From positions 1 to 5,356 of the forward strand of contig DOZA01000307.1 of NCBI GenBank assembly GCA_003518245.1: 5,356 nucleotides of DNA. Direction: 5' to 3'. Below the pieces are notes generated by a model. It was not told the DNA's origin. It made no database searches and saw only the letters and a program-made list of their open reading frames with translations. Positions 1 through 5,356 of the stretch are shown here, one piece after another; positions within the stretch are counted from its first letter, which is position 1, and every line of letters begins with the position of its first letter. Source of the DNA: Bacteroidales bacterium (GTDB lineage Bacteria; Bacteroidota; Bacteroidia; Bacteroidales; VadinHA17). A program made the position numbers and the translations under genes.

Positions 1-30
1 AAATAAGAAGCGCAGATGCACTTCTTATTT
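1..30 (-). terminator. AT-rich hairpin, probable terminator of the S9 peptidase gene
   Basis: Positions 1-10 (AAATAAGAAG) and 21-30 (CTTCTTATTT) are perfect reverse complements separated by a 10-base loop. Read on the minus strand, the hairpin begins at the stop codon of the S9 peptidase gene (TAA at 32-30), and its 3' arm ends in TTATTT at the window edge. This fits a weak intrinsic terminator, although the stem has only two G:C pairs and the U-tract cannot be followed beyond position 1. Because the repeat is symmetrical it could also serve a convergent gene to the left, which is not visible here. Confidence 0.6.
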
Positions 31-2243
31 TATTTAAGGTGTTCATCCAAATAATCAGTATACTGCTGCATCAGCAACAGGTAAGTTGTCATATCGGTAG
101 CCAGGCCATGTGCCCCGGGAGGATATATTTTCAGGTCAAAATCCTTACCAGCCATGTTTAATGCATTTACCAGTTGGAAAGTGTTCTGCGGGTGCACTTT
201 ATCATCCATCAGCGAATGAGCCAGCAACAGGTAACCTTCAAGATTGGCAGCATGTGTTATTACCGATGATTGTTTATAACCATCGGCATTATCATCCATA
301 AGTCCCATATACCTTTCTGTTAATACACAATCATAAAATAAATGATCGGTTACAGGTGCTGCCGTAAGTGATACCTTGAACACCCCCGGATGGGTAAGCA
401 TGGTATAACTTGAGGTGTACCCGCCATAACTATGTCCACGTATAGCCATATTTTCACCATCAACCCAAGGCAAAGAGGCCAGGTAACTTGCTGTTTCAGC
501 AAAATCATGTGATTCCCATTTACCCAGTTGCCTGTGTACTATTTTCTCAAAATCGTAGCCATAGCCACCGTTACCCCTGTTATTCACCGACGCTATAACA
601 TACCCTTTCTGTGCCAGCCATTGGTGCCAGCCATTGGTGCCAAAAGTATTGAAGACACCCTGTGAACCCGGACCACCATAAATATCAAGCACCAGGGGGT
701 ATTTCTTATTTTCATCGAAATCAATAGGTTTTATATAATAGCCATCCAGCTTCTGACCATCAGTAGTAGTAAAGCTGAACATCTCTTTCGGGGCATATAC
801 ATGCGAATCAAGAAAAGCCATCGCCCTGCTGTCATCTGAGAACTTTTCTATTGTCTTCCCTTTTGAGCTCATCAGCAATGTTTCGGAAGGCTTGTTTACA
901 CTTGAATATGAATCAAAATAGTACTGTCCCCTGTCAGACACATTAACCCTGTGATTCCCTTCTGCCGTTGTAAGTCTTTTCTTGCCGGTACCATCAAACC
1001 CGACCTGGTACAAATTCTGTTCGGTTGGTGCCACCTCTGTAGAAACATAATAAAGTACTTTATTCTTTGTGTCAATAGCCTCAATACCTTTTACTTCCCA
1101 CTCCCCTGAGGTTACCTGGTTTATTAAATTACCTTCATAATCATAATGGTATATATGTGCCCATCCATCACGTTCCGAGATCCAGAAAAACTCTTGCAAC
1201 TCGTCGGTGAAATATATAAGATGCAGCTTACCCGCAAAAAAGTCGAATATATCAATCCATGCTTCCGATTTTTCCTCTATAACCAGTTCCCTGTTGCCCT
1301 TGCTTACATCATAGAACCATATCCTCATATGGCTTTGTATCCTGTCCATCCACATAATGGCCAGTGTATTAGGCTTTGATGTCCAGTAGATACGTGGTAT
1401 ATAGCCTCCTTCAAGGTCAATATCGAGCCATTTTTCAGAACCGGTATCAGTATCAATCACACCCATCTTTACCAGGGGAATATTATCACCTACCTTGGGA
1501 TACGGGACTTCCATATATTCAGGATGTTGACCTGAAAAATCAGTTAATTTATATACCGGTACTTCCGTTTCATCCGATTGCCAGTAAGCAATATATTTAC
1601 TGTCGTTCGACCATGACCATCCCTGTACAAGTCCAAACTCCTCCTCCTGGGCCCAGCCAAAACGACCGTTATAAACCTTCTCTTTTGCATCATCAGTAAA
1701 CCGGTTATGCTCCCCCGTGGTGAGATCATATTCATAAAGATCACCATCTTTACCATAGCCTACCTTTCCCCCGTCAGGTGATATCTCTGCACTGAAGGCC
1801 TGCTCAACAATAAGGTCAAGTGTTTTGTCTTTTACTGAATATACATAATAATCCGAGTTGCCTGAATAACGCCATATAGGATTGAAGTTACACTGGAATA
1901 GTATGCGTTCATAATCTTTAGTCCAGGTAAATGAGTTGTATCTGAAAGGCTGACCATTACCGGGGAAGGTGATATTCTCACTTGTGAATACTTTTTCTTC
2001 CTTGCCTGATCTTACATCATGAACCCAAATCTCCTGTACTAAACGGTCTCTTTTAGTAAAAGAATACTTATTCCCCTCTTCTATCCAGTTTATATTCGCC
2101 GGGGTGCCACCTGTATTAAGCTGCCCTGCTGAAAACAATGCCTCCTGCAGACTTGAATATTTTTCCTTTTGTGCCTGCGCAGATGAAGTGACTAAAAGCA
2201 AAACAGATAACAGGATAAGAATAAAACGTTTCATGCTTTTCAT
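30..2243 (-). CDS. Exported DPP IV-family (S9B) serine peptidase
   Basis: This is a complete 737-residue exported serine peptidase expected to remove N-terminal dipeptides from peptides. Residues 1-24 form a Sec signal peptide (KSMKR, hydrophobic core 7-18, probable cut after AQA24) with no lipobox cysteine. Residues about 50-480 are the DPP IV-type beta-propeller, including WR125 and the EEE200-202 segment that holds the free N-terminus in this family. Residues about 490-737 are the alpha/beta-hydrolase domain: Tyr522 in YGGPGSQ (oxyanion), nucleophile Ser605 in GHSYGGY, Asp680 in MDDKVH and His712 in GAHG. From Tyr522 to Ser605 the spacing equals human DPP4. Several S1-pocket positions differ (His604, His634, Leu641, Lys682), so Xaa-Pro specificity is uncertain. 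Met1 is the first Met after an in-frame stop at 2268-2270; Met4 (2234) is an equally plausible start. No Shine-Dalgarno match is seen. A hairpin follows the stop directly, and a divergent tricorn homologue lies 103 bp upstream. Confidence 0.95.
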   Translation of the reverse strand: MKSMKRFILILLSVLLLVTSSAQAQKEKYSSLQEALFSAGQLNTGGTPANINWIEEGNKYSFTKRDRLVQEIWVHDVRSGKEEKVFTSENITFPGNGQPFRYNSFTWTKDYERILFQCNFNPIWRYSGNSDYYVYSVKDKTLDLIVEQAFSAEISPDGGKVGYGKDGDLYEYDLTTGEHNRFTDDAKEKVYNGRFGWAQEEEFGLVQGWSWSNDSKYIAYWQSDETEVPVYKLTDFSGQHPEYMEVPYPKVGDNIPLVKMGVIDTDTGSEKWLDIDLEGGYIPRIYWTSKPNTLAIMWMDRIQSHMRIWFYDVSKGNRELVIEEKSEAWIDIFDFFAGKLHLIYFTDELQEFFWISERDGWAHIYHYDYEGNLINQVTSGEWEVKGIEAIDTKNKVLYYVSTEVAPTEQNLYQVGFDGTGKKRLTTAEGNHRVNVSDRGQYYFDSYSSVNKPSETLLMSSKGKTIEKFSDDSRAMAFLDSHVYAPKEMFSFTTTDGQKLDGYYIKPIDFDENKKYPLVLDIYGGPGSQGVFNTFGTNGWHQWLAQKGYVIASVNNRGNGGYGYDFEKIVHRQLGKWESHDFAETASYLASLPWVDGENMAIRGHSYGGYTSSYTMLTHPGVFKVSLTAAPVTDHLFYDCVLTERYMGLMDDNADGYKQSSVITHAANLEGYLLLAHSLMDDKVHPQNTFQLVNALNMAGKDFDLKIYPPGAHGLATDMTTYLLLMQQYTDYLDEHLK
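611..642. repeat. 13-bp tandem repeat, about 2.5 copies, within the S9 coding region
   Basis: The unit GCCAGCCATTGGT occurs at 613-625 and again at 626-638 without mismatch, and period-13 identity extends from 611 to 642. On the minus strand it encodes the TNGWHQWLA segment (residues about 536-544), just after the YGGPGSQ motif. The unit is not a multiple of three, so gain or loss of one copy would shift the frame before the catalytic serine. The present frame is intact, and the local length matches human DPP4, so it is not a recent net insertion. Confidence 0.8.
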
Positions 2244-2280
2244 GATATAGTTATTTGTTATTATAATTCATTAAAGAGTG

Positions 2281-2309
2281 TAAATCTAATAATTTATTAT
2301 CTTGTACAA
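2281..2309 (-). promoter_or_regulatory. Bacteroidota-type promoter for the S9 peptidase gene
   Basis: Read on the minus strand, TTG (2309-2307, as ATTG) is followed by an 18-base spacer and TAGATTTA (2288-2281). The Bacteroidota primary sigma factor consensus is a TTG/TTTG element about 17-23 bases upstream of TAnnTTTG; this site fits with one mismatch (final A for G). Transcription would start near 2275, giving a leader of about 30 bases before the ATG at 2243. The AT-rich background makes chance matches likelier, but spacing and position are both right. Confidence 0.55.
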
Positions 2310-2327
2310 TATATTGAGGAAACAATA
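2302..2327. promoter_or_regulatory. Nested palindromes, candidate operator in the divergent spacer
   Basis: Three overlapping inverted repeats share TTG/CAA arms: TTGTACAA (2302-2309, perfect 8-bp palindrome), CAATATATTG (2307-2316, perfect 10-bp palindrome) and TATTG-N6-CAATA (2312-2327). They overlap the -33 element of the minus-strand promoter and lie 20-45 bases upstream of the plus-strand start. A dimeric regulator could bind here and affect both genes, but no known operator is recognised and the region is so AT-rich that chance cannot be excluded. Confidence 0.3.
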
Positions 2328-2346
2328 AATTTTTAAAGCCTACTAT

Positions 2347-5300
2347 ATGAAAAAACTTAACTGCCTGACCATAGGTAAAGCTATACCCGGCAATGCCAAA
2401 AGTCATAAAATAATCTTTATCAGGATCTTGATAACCGGTCTTCTTCTGTTTTCTTTCTTTTTAAAAGGTTTGTCCCAGGAGACAAGGTTGCTCAGGCAAC
2501 CAACAATAAGCGATACTCAAATAGCCTTTTGCTATGGTGGTGATATATGGATTTCTAACCTGAACGACTCCTCTGCTTCCAGGTTAACCAGCACGCCAGC
2601 AGTTGAAAGTGATCCACATTTTTCACCTGATGGTAAATGGATAGCTTTTACGTCCAATCGATCAGGAAATAATGCTATTTATATAGTATCCTCTGAGGGT
2701 GGTGATGCAAAACGTCTGACCTGGCACCCCAGTGGAACAAATGCCCGCGGATGGACCCTGGATGGTAAAAGAGTTCTATTTGCCTCAACAAGAAACACTC
2801 CTCCATCATCATTCGACCGCCTGTGGACAGTTTCTGTTGAAGGAGGACCTCCTGAACTGCTGTCATCACAATGGGCCACCAATGGATCATTCTCGCCCGA
2901 TGGCAACAGGATAATCATCGACAGGGTAAGGAGATGGGATGTTGAATGGAGAGCATACAGGGGAGGTCAGAACACACCGCTGATAATCCTGAATCTAAAT
3001 GATAAGTCGGAAATACTCCTTCCCAATGAATCAACTACCGATATTCAACCTGTATGGATGGGTGACAAGATATATTTCCTGTCAGACAGGGACTATACCA
3101 CAAACATATGGTCATACTCCCCTGCCAGCGGACAGGTAAAACAAGTCACAAATTTCAGTGAGAAAGACGTGAAATGGCTTTCATCCAATAGTCAAATACT
3201 TGCATTTGAACGAGATGGCTATTTACATACTATGAACCCGGTAGATGGTGAAATAAACAGGTTGAGTATAAGTGTCAGGGGAGATTTCCCATGGGCCGGG
3301 AGCGGATGGGAAGATGTAAGTAAAAATATCAGCTCGGTATCAATATCACCTACCGGCAAAAGAGTAATAATGGAAGCAAGAGGTGAAATATTCACCACCC
3401 CGGTTAAATATGGTGATTCAAGAAACATTACACGCTCATCCGGAGCAGCCGACCGCTCTCCTGTCTGGTCACCAAAAAGGGATAAAATAGCATGGTTCTC
3501 TGATATTGGCGGTAAGGGTTATAGCCTGATGATTACAGGTCAGGACGGCCTGTCAGAACCACGGAGTATCTCCATCGGTGAATCAAAGATGGCCTGGGAG
3601 TCTGTATGGTCAGGAGATGGAAAATATATCGCTTTTACCGATGATGATGTCAGGGTAAGAATTGTAGATATTGACTCAGAAGAAATATATACTATCGATA
3701 CAGGTGGAACAAATCTTGAAAGGGGATCAATGGGATTGATATGGTCACATGACTCAAAATGGCTGGCTTACTCAAAGGGAGGTACCAACAACTTCAGGAG
3801 GATAATGATATGGTCGGTGGAAGGAAAAACTGTTAAGCCCGTTACTAACGAATTTGCCGATTCATATTCACCGGCATGGGATATGGATAATTCTCACCTT
3901 TACTTCCTTGCCAGCACTGACCTTGCCCTGGGATCGGGATGGGCTAATACGAGCTCAATGACCGCCGATCCGGTTTACTCGCCGTATATTATAAACCTTA
4001 AAAAAGATGATCCTTCTCCTTTCAAGCTCAGGAGTGATGAAGAAAGTGCAGAGGCAGAAAAGGAAACCGGTTCAGAAAAGGAAAAGGAAAACAAAAAAGA
4101 AAAGAAGAAAGAGAAATCATCAGTTAAAGAAGAACAGGATACCAAAAAGAAGGAGCAAGTTACTATTGATTTTGAGAATATTGAGAGGAGAACAATCCCC
4201 TTACCTGTTCCGCGGAGGAATTACAGCCTGATAAAGAACGGACCGGCCGGCATAGTTTTTCTGGGTGAACAGAAGGAGAATGTATCAGGTGTGGTACTTC
4301 AAAAGTTCACCCTGAAAGAAAGAGAAGCAAAAGAATTCATCAGTGGGGCAAGACAGGTATCGGTATCAGCCGATGGTAATAAGATTCTTGCCAGGGTAAA
4401 TGGAAACTGGAAAGTAATGACTGCCTCAAAACCTAATGGGAAAGATGGTGAATCTATAAGAATTGACCTTAAAATTAAGGTAAACAGGCCTGAAGAATGG
4501 TCCCAGATTTTCGAGGAGGCATGGAGGTATGAACGTGATTATTTCTATGACAAGAATATGCATGGCCGCGATTGGAACGAAGTATATAATCGTTATGCAC
4601 CCCTGGTTCCCTATATAAAACATCGTACCGATTTAACCTATATACTCGACCAGGTTAATGGGGAGTTATCTGTTGGTCACAGTTTCGTGGGAGGAGGTGA
4701 TTACCCGGATGTGGAAAGGTCATCTACCGGTCTTCTTGGTGCAGACCTGGTGCCTGAAAATAAATATTGGAAAATCTCAAGGATCTATACGACGGAAAGC
4801 TGGAACCCAGGTCTTTCAAGTCCGCTCGACAGGCCGGGAATAAATGTACATGAAGGGAATTATCTTGTGGGAATAGATGGGAAAGAGATTACGGATGCAG
4901 ATAATATCTTTCAATATTTAGATGGTACTGCCGGCAGGCAGATAATAATACATATTAATAAAGAACCGGAATTTGAAGGCTCATGGAAGGAAACCATAGA
5001 GCCTATACGCAGTGAAAATGCTTTGAGGCAGAGAGCATGGGTTGAGGATAACAGGCGCCTGGTTGATAAACTGTCAGGTGGCAGGCTGGCATATATCTGG
5101 GTTCCCAATACGGGCGGCCCGGGTTTTGTTTCATTCAACAGATATTTCTTTGCCCAGCAGGATAAGGAAGGAGCTGTTATAGACGAGCGCTTTAACGGAG
5201 GCGGGTTGCTTGATGATTATATGGTTGACCTGATGACACGCAAACTGAGGGCAAGTCTTACCAATGAGGTGCCGGATGGCAGGCCGATGCAACTACCTGC

Positions 5301-5356
5301 AGGTATACTGGGCCCCATGGTCCTGCTGATAAATGAGCTGGCAGGCTCAGGTGGTG
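2347..5356 (+). CDS. Tricorn protease homologue (S41 family), exported, 3' end beyond window
   Basis: This large peptidase is open for 1003 codons to the window edge. Thermoplasma tricorn, about 1070 residues, trims oligopeptides to short peptides. ATG2347 is the first Met after an in-frame stop at 2326. Residues 1-44 are an export signal with a long polar start and hydrophobic segment 22-39, so location is probably periplasmic. Propeller repeats follow: FSPDGK at 92-97, FSPDGN at 182-187, and a second propeller from about 327 to 710 interrupted by a Lys/Glu-rich insert (563-604). Residues 712-780 are the helical C1 region with His778 in SVGHSF. A PDZ-like domain spans about 795-870 (LVGIDGKEI at 840-848). 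The C2 core holds the DERFNGGG motif (946-953) and AGSGG with predicted nucleophile Ser1001. The charge-relay Glu would lie beyond the window. Gly777 occupies the place of tricorn Ser745. No Shine-Dalgarno match is seen. The gene diverges from the S9 peptidase gene, whose product could process its peptides further. Confidence 0.93.
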   Translation, partial: MKKLNCLTIGKAIPGNAKSHKIIFIRILITGLLLFSFFLKGLSQETRLLRQPTISDTQIAFCYGGDIWISNLNDSSASRLTSTPAVESDPHFSPDGKWIAFTSNRSGNNAIYIVSSEGGDAKRLTWHPSGTNARGWTLDGKRVLFASTRNTPPSSFDRLWTVSVEGGPPELLSSQWATNGSFSPDGNRIIIDRVRRWDVEWRAYRGGQNTPLIILNLNDKSEILLPNESTTDIQPVWMGDKIYFLSDRDYTTNIWSYSPASGQVKQVTNFSEKDVKWLSSNSQILAFERDGYLHTMNPVDGEINRLSISVRGDFPWAGSGWEDVSKNISSVSISPTGKRVIMEARGEIFTTPVKYGDSRNITRSSGAADRSPVWSPKRDKIAWFSDIGGKGYSLMITGQDGLSEPRSISIGESKMAWESVWSGDGKYIAFTDDDVRVRIVDIDSEEIYTIDTGGTNLERGSMGLIWSHDSKWLAYSKGGTNNFRRIMIWSVEGKTVKPVTNEFADSYSPAWDMDNSHLYFLASTDLALGSGWANTSSMTADPVYSPYIINLKKDDPSPFKLRSDEESAEAEKETGSEKEKENKKEKKKEKSSVKEEQDTKKKEQVTIDFENIERRTIPLPVPRRNYSLIKNGPAGIVFLGEQKENVSGVVLQKFTLKEREAKEFISGARQVSVSADGNKILARVNGNWKVMTASKPNGKDGESIRIDLKIKVNRPEEWSQIFEEAWRYERDYFYDKNMHGRDWNEVYNRYAPLVPYIKHRTDLTYILDQVNGELSVGHSFVGGGDYPDVERSSTGLLGADLVPENKYWKISRIYTTESWNPGLSSPLDRPGINVHEGNYLVGIDGKEITDADNIFQYLDGTAGRQIIIHINKEPEFEGSWKETIEPIRSENALRQRAWVEDNRRLVDKLSGGRLAYIWVPNTGGPGFVSFNRYFFAQQDKEGAVIDERFNGGGLLDDYMVDLMTRKLRASLTNEVPDGRPMQLPAGILGPMVLLINELAGSGG
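4033..4158 (+). other. Lys/Glu-rich insert in the second propeller of the tricorn homologue
   Basis: Residues 563-604 contain 13 Glu, 13 Lys and 2 Asp among 42 residues and are probably a disordered, solvent-exposed loop. The segment directly precedes VTIDFENIERR (605-615), where recognisable propeller sequence resumes. At DNA level 4074-4116 is purine-only on the plus strand apart from one C at 4092. The frame stays open on both sides, so it is an in-frame insert and does not break the gene. Confidence 0.85.

Noticed and set aside
1146..1699. Two consecutive plus-strand open frames of 77 and 107 codons opposite the S9 gene
   Set aside because: They are antisense to well-conserved propeller sequence and show no recognisable motif or promoter.
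2254..2288. Possible plus-strand promoter: TTTG at 2254-2257, 23-base spacer, TAAATCTA at 2281-2288
   Set aside because: The -7 element has two mismatches to TAnnTTTG and the spacer is at the upper limit; the same bases score better as the minus-strand promoter. The plus-strand gene's promoter therefore remains unassigned.
2316..2322. GAGGAAA as a ribosome binding site for the tricorn homologue
   Set aside because: It ends about 24 bases before the ATG, too far for a Shine-Dalgarno interaction; genes in this phylum often lack one.
2675..2918. Two overlapping minus-strand open frames of 71 and 79 codons and a plus-strand one at 2732-2914
   Set aside because: All lie inside the tricorn-homologue coding frame, with no domain, signal or start context of their own.
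4007..4231. Plus-strand open frame with a very Arg/Lys-rich 74-residue translation, resembling a nucleic-acid-binding peptide
   Set aside because: It is an off-frame reading of the purine-rich DNA encoding the charged loop of the tricorn homologue; the true frame runs through without a stop.
5341..5356. Possible truncation of the tricorn homologue at its active site
   Set aside because: The frame is still open at the last base; the break is the window edge, not a stop or frameshift.

Overview
The window looks like part of a Bacteroidota chromosome. The supporting signs are an S9B (DPP IV-type) peptidase and a tricorn-type S41 peptidase of the form common in that phylum, both with export signals. 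Neither start has a Shine-Dalgarno match, the intergenic spacer is very AT-rich (19 G/C in 103 bases), and one start is preceded by a near-consensus Bacteroidota promoter (TTG-N18-TAnnTTTA). This assignment is inferred from protein and promoter style; the sequence has no marker gene.

Layout: positions 1-30 are a perfect 10-bp inverted repeat that probably ends the leftward transcript. Positions 30-2243 (minus strand) encode a complete 737-residue exported DPP IV-family serine peptidase. Positions 2244-2346 are a short divergent regulatory spacer with a minus-strand promoter and a cluster of nested palindromes. Positions 2347-5356 (plus strand) are the first 1003 codons of a large tricorn-protease homologue. 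It is open to the window edge, which cuts it two codons after the predicted catalytic serine. No RNA gene, mobile element or CRISPR array was seen, and no stretch over 300 bases lacks a gene.

The two genes are divergent and both products should act beyond the inner membrane. A reasonable inference is a peptide-breakdown pair: the tricorn-like enzyme cuts oligopeptides into short pieces and the S9 enzyme removes dipeptides from their N-termini. The familiar folds are intact, but both active sites depart from the textbook enzymes. The S9 protein keeps the catalytic triad and N-terminus-binding glutamates but has changed S1-pocket positions. The tricorn homologue has Gly where the Thermoplasma enzyme has the relay Ser before the catalytic His. 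I see no clearly new biological system here. The points most worth following are the altered specificity residues, the shared control region and an out-of-phase 13-bp repeat inside the S9 catalytic domain.
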